This document shows positions 55,818 to 64,000 of a DNA stretch of 64,000 nt, one piece after another. The stretch lies in assembly GCA_964342695.1 (NCBI GenBank), contig CAYFFV010000002.1, positions 62,001 through 126,000 of the forward strand, written 5' to 3'. Within the stretch, counting starts at the first letter, position 1. The number at the start of each line of letters is the position of its first letter. A program made the translations under genes and the position numbers. The stretch is from CAYFFV01 sp964342695. Its GTDB lineage: Bacteria; Acidobacteriota; Vicinamibacteria; Vicinamibacterales; UBA8438. Under the pieces are notes generated by a model, which ran no database searches, was not told the DNA's origin, and saw nothing but the letters and a program-made list of their open reading frames with translations.

Positions 55818-55838
55818 ACCATCACTACTAGTGATGGT
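55818..55838 (-). repeat. Perfect 10-base inverted repeat between rodA and rng
   Basis: ACCATCACTA, one central base, then TAGTGATGGT. It starts at the rodA stop codon and lies in the 174-base gap before rng. In RNA it would form a strong hairpin with a three-base loop. No U-run follows, so it is not a standard terminator. It could be an mRNA stability or processing element, or an operator. The rest of the gap shows no clear gene. Confidence 0.5.
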
Positions 55839-56947
55839 CAATTAGTAAAACGACGCATCCTGACGTTCAGAATGAGTCCGAAACCCATCAATGTCGCGAT
55901 AATCGAAGACCCACCATAACTCATAAGAGGCAATGTTAAGCCCTTTACCGGAGCCAACCCGGCCGACATCGTAACGTTATAAATAACTTGAAACACAAAT
56001 CCTCCAACAATACCTACCACCAGCAACATACCTTGACGGTCCTTCGCCAATCGAGCTGCTTCGAGCGATCTCATGATCACAAATAAATACAAACCGAGTA
56101 CTACTAACACACCTAAAAACCCTTGTTCTTCTGCTAAAACAGAAAATATAAAATCATTATGAGCAACTGGAAGAAAATTGTATTGATTCTGGGTTCCCTC
56201 AAGAAACCCCTTACCTTCCAGCCCCCCTGATCCTACAGTTATTCGAGCTTGGATTTGTTGATATCCGGCTCCATGTGGATCTTGCTCTGGATCTACAAAA
56301 CTTGCAATTCGCACTTTTTGGTAATCTTCGAGTGCGTAAGTCCATGCCAACGGAGTTAGTAAAATCCCCACTAGACACAGACTCATCAGAAATTTAAGTC
56401 TAAGACCTGAAAATACCATAATAATAATAGCCACTGGAAGTAAAGTTATCGCCGTTCCTAGGTCGGGTTCTCTGACAATCAACACAAATGGAATAGAGAC
56501 AATAAGCGCTCCAAGCAACCAATCAAGGAAACTTCTATTCTCCCGGCGTTGATCCGAATAAAACGCTGCAAGTGTTAATGCAAGTACTACCCGTGCAAAT
56601 TCAGATACTTGAAGATTTATAAATCCAAAATCAATCCACCTTTGTGCTCCACCACGTTCAACTCCAAAAAACAATGTATAAATCAGCAAGCTCACAAGCC
56701 CCATATACAAAAAAACTGAATGATTTAATAATGTGCGGTAATCAAACATAAGCAGAACTACTAGCCCTAAACTTCCAAGAACCAAGGCCCAGAACTGTCT
56801 AAACACCTGCGGTCCAGCGTCCTCCAAAGTTGGGTCATAGGTAGCGCTATATATCATCAACAAGCCTATTGAGGACAAGACAAAAATCGCAGCAAGCAAG
56901 GTCACGTCTATATATCCGTAAAGACGTCTATTAAAGACTTCTCTCAT
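55838..56947 (-). CDS. rodA: Rod-shape-determining peptidoglycan glycosyltransferase RodA
   Basis: RodA polymerises glycan strands during cell elongation. The 369-residue membrane protein of the SEDS family has about ten hydrophobic segments, QRWIDFGFINLQVSEFARVV, IVREPDLGTAITLLPVAII, the periplasmic loop NQYNFLPVAHNDFIFSVLAE and the C-terminal KGLTLPLMSYGGSSIIATLM. It follows mrdA by three bases, as its usual partner. Confidence 0.96.
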   Translation of the reverse strand: MREVFNRRLYGYIDVTLLAAIFVLSSIGLLMIYSATYDPTLEDAGPQVFRQFWALVLGSLGLVVLLMFDYRTLLNHSVFLYMGLVSLLIYTLFFGVERGGAQRWIDFGFINLQVSEFARVVLALTLAAFYSDQRRENRSFLDWLLGALIVSIPFVLIVREPDLGTAITLLPVAIIIMVFSGLRLKFLMSLCLVGILLTPLAWTYALEDYQKVRIASFVDPEQDPHGAGYQQIQARITVGSGGLEGKGFLEGTQNQYNFLPVAHNDFIFSVLAEEQGFLGVLVVLGLYLFVIMRSLEAARLAKDRQGMLLVVGIVGGFVFQVIYNVTMSAGLAPVKGLTLPLMSYGGSSIIATLMGFGLILNVRMRRFTN

Positions 56948-56950
56948 TTC

Positions 56951-58810
56951 CTATTGCCCTTCAGCTACCACGGAAGGCATTTCTAAAGCGTTCTCTGCGG
57001 GAAGAACCGGACTTTGAAGATTTGGTATCGGTCTTCCTTCTTCTTTAGCAAAAAATACTTCCAGAATATGCCTTGCCATTTCAGCAGCTATATACCCGTG
57101 TTCCGCATGTTCTGCCACTACGACTCCTGCAATCCTTGGCGAATCTAAAGGCGCCGCAAATACAAACAGCCCATGGTCTCTATATTCTTCGTCACTACCG
57201 TCAATAAGTTCTCGCCCCTCAAGAGATATCACTTGCGCGGTACCGGTTTTGCCAATGATGTCATAACCTTGTATACGACTGCGGCCACCAGTTCCATTAC
57301 GATTAACAACCATCCACAACCCTTCACGGATTGCATCGAGCGTTTGACGTCCGATAATTGTAGAATCTGAACCTTTAGTTTTTCTCTTAAATAGATAAGG
57401 TGTAACCCTTTCTCCTCCATTTGCAACAGTTGAAATCATTATCGCAAGTGACATTGGTGTTACAGCAACCGCTCCTTGACCAATCGCAACAGAGATGGTT
57501 TCACCTGGGTACCACGGTTCTCCTTTAACTTCTCGCTTCCACGCCCGTGAGGGCACTAAACCAATCACTTCATGTGGCAGATCTAACCCACTTGACTCGC
57601 CAAGACCAAACGCCGAAGCCCACCGATTGATGGTGTCAACATCTACCATCGTACCTAATTTATAAAAATATGTATTACAGGATTGCTCTAAAGCTTCATA
57701 CAAATTGACCGTTCCGTGACGTGCATGGCATCCAAAAAAACGTCCATAAAAATTACCGCCACCTCCACAATTAACTGTGAACTCCGGATCAATAATCTGT
57801 TCGTCAAGAGCAGCCGCAGCCATTACTATTTTGAAAGTTGATCCTGGTGAATAACGACCTTGAAGAGCTCTATTCTGCAGAGGCTTGAGACTATTCCCAT
57901 TGAGATTTTTCCATGTTTGTTCATCTACTCCTAACGCAAAATCATTTGGATCGTATGAAGGCATACTAGACAAAGCCAAGACTTCACCAGAAGTTGGATC
58001 TAAAACAACGGCGGCCCCTGAATAACCGCCCGACTCAAAAATTTCTTCCGCCGCCCGCTGCAGGTCAAGATCTAAAGTGAGTTGTAGTGGCTGTCCTTCT
58101 GTAGGTGCCACCTCATCAATTGTTTCAATCTCTCGACCAATACTATTAACAGCCACTTTACGGGTACCGTCAATCCCCATTAACGGCCGGTTGTAAAAAA
58201 GCTCGAGACCAGCCTGCCCAATAACAGACCCACTCCTTAAACGACCATCGGTCAATTGATTTAGTTGCGCACTGGTCACTTCCCCTAGATAACCAAATAG
58301 ATGAGAAGCCGTGTTGTTGTTTGGGTAATAGCGAGTCGGGATCTGCTCAACAAAGACACCAGGTAATTCAAGAGCTCGCGCAGACACTCCAGCAACCTGT
58401 TCTAATGAAGCATCTCTGATAAGGACCAAAGATCTGTAACCTGGAATGTGGCTATTACTTTCGACGACTTCTCTTAAAGTACCAACATCAACAGTTGTAA
58501 CATCAGCCAGTAACTCAAGCACTGCTGAAAGGTCACCCACCTGTTCACGAATGAGAGATATATTCAACGAGTACCGATTGTCGATCAAAACCTGCCCGTC
58601 GCGGTCAAACACAACACCTCTCGGAGATCTTAAATTTACAGTCCTCTGGTGATTGTTCTCCGCCATCTCGAGAAAATGCGCGTGTTGTCCGACTTGGAAC
58701 CTCCAGAAACTAAAAATAAGAAAACAAAAAACTAGAACCACACCTACATTAAAACCTCTCAATAATCTGCTAACAGAACGCCGGTCGGTACTAAACGTGC
58801 CTTTATTCAT
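56951..58810 (-). CDS. mrdA: Penicillin-binding protein 2
   Basis: The transpeptidase partner of RodA, anchored in the inner membrane. The 619-residue product has an N-terminal helix (VGVVLVFCFLIFSFWRF), a non-catalytic dimerisation domain and the penicillin-binding domain with SPGSTFKIVMA (catalytic Ser-x-x-Lys), SCNTYFYKLG (SxN) and KTGTAQ. The start is ATG 58808..58810; a GTG directly before it is in frame. Length is close to E. coli PBP2 (633). Confidence 0.95.
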   Translation of the reverse strand: MNKGTFSTDRRSVSRLLRGFNVGVVLVFCFLIFSFWRFQVGQHAHFLEMAENNHQRTVNLRSPRGVVFDRDGQVLIDNRYSLNISLIREQVGDLSAVLELLADVTTVDVGTLREVVESNSHIPGYRSLVLIRDASLEQVAGVSARALELPGVFVEQIPTRYYPNNNTASHLFGYLGEVTSAQLNQLTDGRLRSGSVIGQAGLELFYNRPLMGIDGTRKVAVNSIGREIETIDEVAPTEGQPLQLTLDLDLQRAAEEIFESGGYSGAAVVLDPTSGEVLALSSMPSYDPNDFALGVDEQTWKNLNGNSLKPLQNRALQGRYSPGSTFKIVMAAAALDEQIIDPEFTVNCGGGGNFYGRFFGCHARHGTVNLYEALEQSCNTYFYKLGTMVDVDTINRWASAFGLGESSGLDLPHEVIGLVPSRAWKREVKGEPWYPGETISVAIGQGAVAVTPMSLAIMISTVANGGERVTPYLFKRKTKGSDSTIIGRQTLDAIREGLWMVVNRNGTGGRSRIQGYDIIGKTGTAQVISLEGRELIDGSDEEYRDHGLFVFAAPLDSPRIAGVVVAEHAEHGYIAAEMARHILEVFFAKEEGRPIPNLQSPVLPAENALEMPSVVAEGQ

Positions 58811-58828
58811 CACCGTTTATCTCATCAT

Positions 58829-59335
58829 TCAATTTCGACTTCTAAACATGGTAAGAATTCGAAACTTTTTGCCGAATCTTGGAAAACCAGCCGCCACCAA
58901 CAGAATTATGGCACCGATAAAACCATTAAGAAATGCCTGCTCCATTGCCAAAGGAATGAATGTCGACACACTTACTTGGTCTATTAAAAGATAGACTCCC
59001 ATGAAACACAACACATGAAAAATACTAGCTGCCATTAAAATGGCAACCCGATGCCAAATAGTTGAAATTAAAAATTGAGACCCAGCCAAACCTACCAACA
59101 CGCCCGCAAGACTTTTCGCTAAACCACTAACACCGATAATACCGCCAGACATCACATCTTGAACAAATCCAGAGACTGCACCACTCCATAATCCGACTAA
59201 ATGGCCTCGGCTGAGAGCTGAAAACACTACCACTATCAATATAAGGTCAAAATTAACAGCATCGAAGCGAAGCAGCAGTGTAGTCTGACAAATAAGAGCC
59301 GCAATTAATCCGAATACGATCCTCAGATCTTTCAC
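58829..59335 (-). CDS. mreD: Rod shape-determining protein MreD
   Basis: A 168-residue membrane protein with about five hydrophobic segments (IVFGLIAALICQTTLLLRF, LIVVVFSALSRGHLVGLWSG, GVSGLAKSLAGVLVGLAG). Sequence conservation of MreD is weak, so the call rests on size, membrane pattern and location between mreC and mrdA. The GTG start overlaps the mreC stop as GTGA. Confidence 0.9.
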   Translation of the reverse strand: MKDLRIVFGLIAALICQTTLLLRFDAVNFDLILIVVVFSALSRGHLVGLWSGAVSGFVQDVMSGGIIGVSGLAKSLAGVLVGLAGSQFLISTIWHRVAILMAASIFHVLCFMGVYLLIDQVSVSTFIPLAMEQAFLNGFIGAIILLVAAGFPRFGKKFRILTMFRSRN

Positions 59336-60174
59336 TCAGGTGCCCCATCTTGTCTAATCACAGGAGAATCATTAATTAATACCAAAACGTTTTCTAGCTT
59401 AGTAAATTCAACAACAGGTTTAACCCTTATAACTAGGTATAATCCTGAATCAGACTCCACTTGCGTTACTCGACCAATGTCAAAGCCACTTGGATAAATC
59501 CCATCAGTGCCAGAGGTAACAACAGAATCACCAACAGCAACATCCTCAAATTTCGAGACATAGCTCATCGTCAATATCTTTTCATCATCACCACCAACGA
59601 CAACACCTAAAGCTCGGGTCCGTTCAATTCTGGCACCAGCAGCAGCATTTCGGTCCACGAGAAGTTGGACCCTAGCTGCTGAAGAGCTCGGGACCCCCAC
59701 AATTCGTCCAACAACACCAGTCGGCGCTAACACTGCAGACTCTGACATCACTGAGTCATTAGCACCCCTATCAATCGTTAGGGTACGAAAATACGAAGTA
59801 GCATCGGAAGCAACGACCCGCGCACTGACCGTATCAAAAACAGCCTGCTTTTTTAATTCAAGCAGTTGCTCTAATCTATTAACTTCTTGTTCAGAAGAAT
59901 CTTGTTTTTGGAGCTTGAACTGAAGCTCATCGACCATACTCTGTAGTGCTTTATTTTCTGACCGCACCGACCGTAGATTGACATATTCAGACCAGCTATT
60001 TTTCACCGCTTCATTAACTGAAAAAACCAGCTTCTGAATCTGAGAAAAAGCACCGAAGGTAAGACGCTCAAGGACAGTTGTACGAGGAGAGGACTCTACC
60101 TGGGAAGAAATAAGGATTAAATGGCCAAGAACGACGGCCAGCACGAGATAAATAGTCCGCTGGCGTTGATCCAC
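59332..60174 (-). CDS. mreC: Rod shape-determining protein MreC
   Basis: MreC links MreB to PBP2 in the periplasm. The 280-residue product has one N-terminal helix (IYLVLAVVLGHLILISSQV), a coiled coil (about residues 65 to 110, LQSMVDELQFKLQKQ) and a β-rich domain with DSVMSESAVLAPTGVVGRIV and GDSVVTSGTDGIYPSGFDIG. The start is a GTG with GGGGA upstream. Confidence 0.94.
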   Translation of the reverse strand: MDQRQRTIYLVLAVVLGHLILISSQVESSPRTTVLERLTFGAFSQIQKLVFSVNEAVKNSWSEYVNLRSVRSENKALQSMVDELQFKLQKQDSSEQEVNRLEQLLELKKQAVFDTVSARVVASDATSYFRTLTIDRGANDSVMSESAVLAPTGVVGRIVGVPSSSAARVQLLVDRNAAAGARIERTRALGVVVGGDDEKILTMSYVSKFEDVAVGDSVVTSGTDGIYPSGFDIGRVTQVESDSGLYLVIRVKPVVEFTKLENVLVLINDSPVIRQDGAPE

Positions 60175-60233
60175 AAATGATTCCCCACTTAAAACTATGG
60201 TGCCCCGGATCCTTAATTAATCCAGAAACACTG

Positions 60234-61259
60234 TTAATCCTTTGAAATCTGCCTAAGAAGACTAAAATCAGAAAGCATCTTTCCGGCACCCTGAACGACA
60301 CAAGAAAGTGGTTCTTCAGCGATTGTCAGAGGCAGCCCAGTTTCTTCACGCAACCGCTTATCCAAATTCTTCAACATTGCCCCACCTCCGGTCATTACAA
60401 TACCCCGCTCAACAATGTCCGCGGACAACTCCGGCGGTGTTGCCTCCAACGCGTCCCGCACAGCATCAACAATTACCTTAACAGGGACCGTTAAGGCATT
60501 ACGAATCTCTTCATCATTTATCATTATTGTCTTAGGAACACCTTCTATTAGATGACGCCCCTTTATCTCGGTTGATGCAGGCTCATCTAAGGGATACGCA
60601 GATCCAATCTCTATCTTGATACGTTCAGCGGTTCGCTCCCCAATAAGCAAATTGTAGGTCTTTCTGATGTACTGAATAATCGCCTCATCCATATCATTTC
60701 CAGCAACTCGTACGGACTTGCTGTAAACAATTCCTGAAAGCGAAATTACCGCAATATCAGTTGTGCCGCCACCAATATCAATAATCATATTTCCAGATGG
60801 TTCAGTGATAGGCATACCAGCACCGATCGCAGCCGCCATCGCTTCTTCAACCAAATACACCTCCGTCGCCTTCGCACGAAGTGCACTGTCCTTAACGGCT
60901 CTTTTCTCAACTTGGGTGATTTCTGATGGCACCCCAATAACAATGCGCGGGCGAACCCACATCGCGTGGTCATGCGATTTTTTTATAAAATAGGTCAACA
61001 TCTTTTCCGTAACCTCGAAATCTGCAATCACTCCATCTCTTAATGGCTTTATGGCGACGATATCTCCAGGAGTTCGCCCAAGCATTTCTTTTGCCTCATG
61101 TCCAACTGCGACAGGTTCATTATTGGATTTATTAATCGCAACGATTGATGGCTCATCAATTACGATACCCTTACCCCGAGCGTAGACAATCGTATTTGCG
61201 GTCCCAAGATCGATCGCAAGATCATTTGAAAAAAGCGAGAAAATATTATTCAAATTCAA
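60234..61259 (-). CDS. mreB: Actin-like rod shape protein MreB
   Basis: MreB filaments position the elongation machinery. The 341-residue product has IDLGTANTIVYARGKGIV (phosphate-1 loop), EEAMAAAIGAGMPITEPSG, MIIDIGGGTTDIAVISLSG (phosphate-2) and the adenosine block IVMTGGGAMLKNLDKRLREE. The start is a TTG (61257..61259) that overlaps the stop of the GGDEF gene as TTGA, with GAGAGG about ten bases upstream. No ATG suits the conserved N-terminus. Confidence 0.96.
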   Translation of the reverse strand: MNLNNIFSLFSNDLAIDLGTANTIVYARGKGIVIDEPSIVAINKSNNEPVAVGHEAKEMLGRTPGDIVAIKPLRDGVIADFEVTEKMLTYFIKKSHDHAMWVRPRIVIGVPSEITQVEKRAVKDSALRAKATEVYLVEEAMAAAIGAGMPITEPSGNMIIDIGGGTTDIAVISLSGIVYSKSVRVAGNDMDEAIIQYIRKTYNLLIGERTAERIKIEIGSAYPLDEPASTEIKGRHLIEGVPKTIMINDEEIRNALTVPVKVIVDAVRDALEATPPELSADIVERGIVMTGGGAMLKNLDKRLREETGLPLTIAEEPLSCVVQGAGKMLSDFSLLRQISKD

Positions 61260-62293
61260 ACTGTCTGTTCCTCTCTTGATAATGCCACATCTTCTGACTC
61301 TTGACAGGCAAATTGGACCCCATTCTTACCACATGCTTTTACTAAAGACATCGCACTATCAGCTGCCCAAAGCAATTCATTGCCATTTTCATAAGTCCGC
61401 GACATTGAAGCTACACCGATCGACGCAGTAAGTTGACAATGAAACCCTTCCGAGCTGAGAAACCTGCGCTTACCTATCGCATCCTTGATCGAGTTCGCGA
61501 TAGAAAATGCGGTTTCTTTGTCAGTATCTGCTAGCAAAACCACAAATTCATCACCGCCGAATCTTGCAGAGATCCCATTATTCGTGGAACGGTCTCTAAT
61601 TATCTGCACAACCTCAATAATCAGCCTATTTCCAAACATATGGCCGTAACGACTATTGACCTCTTTAAAATCATCTAGATCGATAAACAAAAGAGAAAGA
61701 GATTGTTGCATTCTTAATGCATGTTTGAATTCTTTCTGAATTCGCTGAACTAAATATCGTGAATTATAAAGTTCTGTCAAACCGTCGGTCTCTGAAAGTT
61801 TCACCGCACGTTGCAACAAAACAGCATTATCAAGGGCATAAGAAGCCGGCTCAAGCAAACTTGCTAATAGATTTATTTTCAAAGTTGCAACCTGTGAAAT
61901 TCTTGTTTCCCTTTCACGCTCAACCCCAACTAACACAGCATTGGTTCGTCCTCGACAACTCAAAGGAACAGCAATAACCGCCGAATCTAAAATGTCATGA
62001 ACAAAAGGTGCTCGATGGAGATTCGATAAAACAAAACGTATTGCCCTTTTATTTTTTTCTGCACATCTATGGCCAGAAAACACGGTAACTGGACCGGAAC
62101 CACCTGTTTTTACTACACACCAGTTTACAGACGGCAGCCAACGTGAAAAGCAATATGCTACGCCTTTAGCCACACCTCGTGGATTGAGTGACACATTTGC
62201 TGCCCGCTGCATCTCACTAATCATGGTTGTCTGAACACTCGACTGCATAGAATCGAGACACTGAAATAGATTTACGGGGTTCTGCATCTCCAC
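61256..62293 (-). CDS. GGDEF diguanylate cyclase with GAF-like sensor domain
   Basis: The 345-residue cytoplasmic protein has a GAF-like N-terminal domain (about residues 30 to 150) and a full GGDEF domain: SETDGLTELYNSRYLVQRIQ, LLFIDLDDFKEVNSRYGHMF and ARFGGDEFVVLLAD with GGDEF at 246 to 250. The active motif is intact, so it should make cyclic di-GMP. The RxxD inhibitory site that often lies five residues before GGDEF is absent (STNNG there). The GTG start at 62293 has AAGGTG upstream; ATG 62287 is an alternative. It heads the mre operon and overlaps mreB by four bases, linking c-di-GMP to cell shape by expression. Confidence 0.92.
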   Translation of the reverse strand: MEMQNPVNLFQCLDSMQSSVQTTMISEMQRAANVSLNPRGVAKGVAYCFSRWLPSVNWCVVKTGGSGPVTVFSGHRCAEKNKRAIRFVLSNLHRAPFVHDILDSAVIAVPLSCRGRTNAVLVGVERERETRISQVATLKINLLASLLEPASYALDNAVLLQRAVKLSETDGLTELYNSRYLVQRIQKEFKHALRMQQSLSLLFIDLDDFKEVNSRYGHMFGNRLIIEVVQIIRDRSTNNGISARFGGDEFVVLLADTDKETAFSIANSIKDAIGKRRFLSSEGFHCQLTASIGVASMSRTYENGNELLWAADSAMSLVKACGKNGVQFACQESEDVALSREEQTV

Positions 62294-62490
62294 AAGTCAC
62301 CTTCAAATTACTGAATTCCTGACATAGGAACTAAGGACGAGAAAACAGTTGATTAAAATAGCCTAGCTACTCGTAACTGGCGGTATCTTCTAGACCTGTC
62401 AAAGTTCTGTTATATCCCCTAAGGCCTTTAATTAAGTGCAAATATACCATATTGAAAAATAGTCAGTCGAAAGCTCAATTTCTTCATTAG

Positions 62491-62520
62491 GTGACAACCT
62501 TTGCTTTTCGCGGGTACAAT
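62491..62520 (+). promoter_or_regulatory. Candidate σ70-type promoter of ppiD
   Basis: GTGACA (62491..62496) and TACAAT (62515..62520) are separated by 18 bases. The ATG at 62529 lies eight bases after the −10 box, and no ribosome site is visible, so the mRNA would be leaderless or nearly so. The rest of the divergent gap (62294..62490) has nothing recognisable. Confidence 0.5.
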
Positions 62521-62528
62521 CTAAAGCT

Positions 62529-64000
62529 ATGACAATGCTTGATGGAATGAGACGGCACAAGGGTTGGCTGAAATGGAGCTTAGCCTTGGTCTGCCTAGCT
62601 TTTGTGTTCTTGTACGTTCCTGGTTTTCTTGACCAGACTGCAGTCGACGGGATGCCCAGTCAGATTCTTGCCCGTGTAGGTGATCAAGAGATCACTGTGG
62701 CCCAATTTAGCGAAATTTATCAGGCCCAACTCCAAAATTTTCGAGACCAATCATCAGGGGATGTTAGCGAAGAAGTTCTACAATCTCTAGGTATCGATCG
62801 ACAAATTCTTCAAGGAATGATTACTCAGTACACTGCGTTGCACGAAGCTAAACGACTGGGCTTAACTGTAAGTGATTCTGAGGTAACACACAGAATCATT
62901 ACGATGCCCGCTCTTCAGGAAAATGGTAGATTTGTCGGGGAAACTCGATATCGTCAAGCACTGCAAAATCGGCGACCTCCCATACAACCAAGAGACTTTG
63001 AAGAATTAATCCGGGATGACATCCTCTTTGAACGTCTTCAGTCAGCTATTACAGGATGGATCACTGTCTCGAATCAAGAAATTGCTACCGAACATCGTCG
63101 CCGAAACGAAAAAGTGAAGGTGGATATTATTGCGCTTCATAGCGAAGATTATCGTGAAGACGTCCAAGCTTCCCGCGAAGAAATCGAAAAACTGTACGAC
63201 GAATCTCCATCTTCGTATCAGGAATCAGAAAAAAGAAAATTAAGATTCTTGCTCATCGACGAATCCGCTATATTTGAAAATATCATTCCTAGCGAAATTG
63301 AAATCCAAGAGTACTACGACACGAATATTAGTCAATACACAACTGATGGAGAAGTACGGGCTAGCCAAATCTTGCTTCGCGCAGGAACCGAAAATGAAGA
63401 GGCCGTAAGAACAAGAGCGTCCGAACTTGTCACCTTGGCAAAGAGTGGATCAGATTTTGCTGAGCTAGCTAAGGAACATTCTGAAGATCAAGAAAGCGCG
63501 CCTAATGGAGGAGACCTTGGCCTCTTTGGAAGGGGGCGCATGCTTCCCGAAATAGAAACGGCCGCCTTTGACTTGAGTGTGGGCGAAGTATCAGATCCAA
63601 TTAAAAGTATTCTGGGCTTTCACATTGTTCATGTGACCGAAAAAAAAGAGGAAGTCATTCAACCTCTTGAGGAAGTTCAAGAAGCCATACAAAACACCAT
63701 TAAGAACGAACGGGCTACGACTCGTGCAAATGATTTAGGAAGGTCTATTGCAAGTGAAGTGTCTACACCTGAAGATCTTGAGCGAGCCGCCCAAGCCAGA
63801 GGCCTAGAACTTCAAGAATCTGATTTTGTTGCTGCGGGTGAACCGATCTTGGGTTTGGGCTTTGCTCCACAGGTGTCTTCTCAGGCATTTCAGATGGATC
63901 AAGGAGCCGTAGAAGGCCCCATCCCAACTCCTACTGGGCCGGCATTCGTGACGGTAATCGATCAACAGGAAGCATTCGTTCCCCCTCTAGAAGATGTTGA
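62529..64000 (+). CDS. ppiD: PpiD-like peptidyl-prolyl isomerase/chaperone (C-terminus beyond window)
   Basis: 490 codons are visible and the frame is open to the window edge. The product has an N-terminal membrane helix (LALVCLAFVFLYVPGFL, residues about 19 to 36), a SurA-like chaperone part (ILARVGDQEITVAQFSEIY, LGIDRQILQGMITQYTALHE) and a parvulin domain at about residues 275 to 367 (VRASQILLRAG, NGGDLGLFGRGRMLPEIE, GFHIVHVTEK). This is the PpiD layout: inner-membrane anchored, acting on proteins leaving the Sec translocon. A second parvulin-like segment may lie beyond the window edge. Confidence 0.9.
   Translation, partial: MTMLDGMRRHKGWLKWSLALVCLAFVFLYVPGFLDQTAVDGMPSQILARVGDQEITVAQFSEIYQAQLQNFRDQSSGDVSEEVLQSLGIDRQILQGMITQYTALHEAKRLGLTVSDSEVTHRIITMPALQENGRFVGETRYRQALQNRRPPIQPRDFEELIRDDILFERLQSAITGWITVSNQEIATEHRRRNEKVKVDIIALHSEDYREDVQASREEIEKLYDESPSSYQESEKRKLRFLLIDESAIFENIIPSEIEIQEYYDTNISQYTTDGEVRASQILLRAGTENEEAVRTRASELVTLAKSGSDFAELAKEHSEDQESAPNGGDLGLFGRGRMLPEIETAAFDLSVGEVSDPIKSILGFHIVHVTEKKEEVIQPLEEVQEAIQNTIKNERATTRANDLGRSIASEVSTPEDLERAAQARGLELQESDFVAAGEPILGLGFAPQVSSQAFQMDQGAVEGPIPTPTGPAFVTVIDQQEAFVPPLEDV

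Noticed and set aside
55587..55841. An 84-codon minus-strand frame starting TTG at 55841 and overlapping the rodA stop as TTGA
   Set aside because: It overlaps the start of rng by 77 bases, its codons look random, and its first half is the perfect inverted repeat. A TTGA overlap alone is not enough to call a gene.
1..64000. CRISPR arrays, insertion sequences, phage genes, tRNA or rRNA
   Set aside because: No regular direct repeats, transposase or integrase motifs, terminal repeats or tRNA-like cloverleaf sequences were seen in the gaps.

Overview
The window is a gene-dense stretch of a Gram-negative bacterial chromosome. It shows outer-membrane β-barrel and signal-peptide proteins, a Tat-dependent respiratory formate dehydrogenase, complex I subunits, an MreBCD/RodA/PBP2 elongasome and PpiD. 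It carries no RNA genes, mobile elements or CRISPR. Secreted PQQ-like propeller proteins, a DUF3014 protein, a CHRD protein, a carboxypeptidase-regulatory/c-heme protein, a YpdA-like flavoprotein and a very large pyruvate:ferredoxin oxidoreductase together fit an Acidobacteriota-like lineage, perhaps marine. That placement is inference from gene content only. Base composition looks like roughly mid-40s % GC by eye (not computed). No gene-free stretch exceeds 300 bases. The longest is 23331..23623 (293 bases), which holds one palindrome and otherwise nothing I recognise.

Left part (1..11445): two secreted PQQ-like propeller genes, then a minus-strand formate dehydrogenase operon (fdoG-fdoH-fdoI-fdhE) with fdhD divergent. 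fdoG contains an in-frame UGA followed at once by a SECIS-like hairpin, so it should be read as one selenoprotein of 994 residues. After fdhD come a CHRD protein, a DUF3014 protein and a 700-residue c-heme/propeller protein.

11583..26413: nadE, metF, a small unknown gene, a DUF3810 membrane zincin, an ABC-ATPase-like protein that has lost its catalytic motifs, a molybdopterin oxidoreductase followed by yggX, and a three-gene operon on the minus strand. That operon is POT peptide transporter, radical SAM protein, ATP-grasp ligase. The apparent end of the radical SAM gene is a UGA. Reading through gives the C-terminal tail Cys-Sec-Ala-Glu-Pro, and the ORF then ends exactly at the base before the ATP-grasp ATG, with a SECIS-like hairpin in between. 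This is the most interesting system in the window: a second selenoprotein, tied to a ligase and a peptide transporter. Next come a YheT-type hydrolase, a transglutaminase-like protein, a zinc-ribbon protein and a TlpA thioredoxin.

26669..50447: a metalloprotease-like/TolB/β-barrel fusion, a TPR plus double retropepsin protein, an isolated nuoB-nuoI pair, a ferredoxin, an MBL-fold hydrolase, lipA, lpdA, an oversized NifJ-type oxidoreductase (1556 residues), a LON-substrate-binding-domain protein, a YpdA-like reductase, a secreted unknown, folE, a 3-hydroxyacyl-CoA dehydrogenase, a γ-glutamylcyclotransferase-like protein, a DAACS symporter, tsaD, mtnA and a CNT nucleoside transporter.

50579..64000: an M14 metallopeptidase, a small membrane protein, an MGMT-like protein, and the cell-shape operon in the order GGDEF, mreB, mreC, mreD, mrdA, rodA, rng. 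The window closes with a ppiD that runs off the right edge. Many genes overlap by four bases, convergent genes end within 4 to 28 bases of each other, and several starts lack a Shine-Dalgarno. This suggests a compact genome with some leaderless mRNAs.
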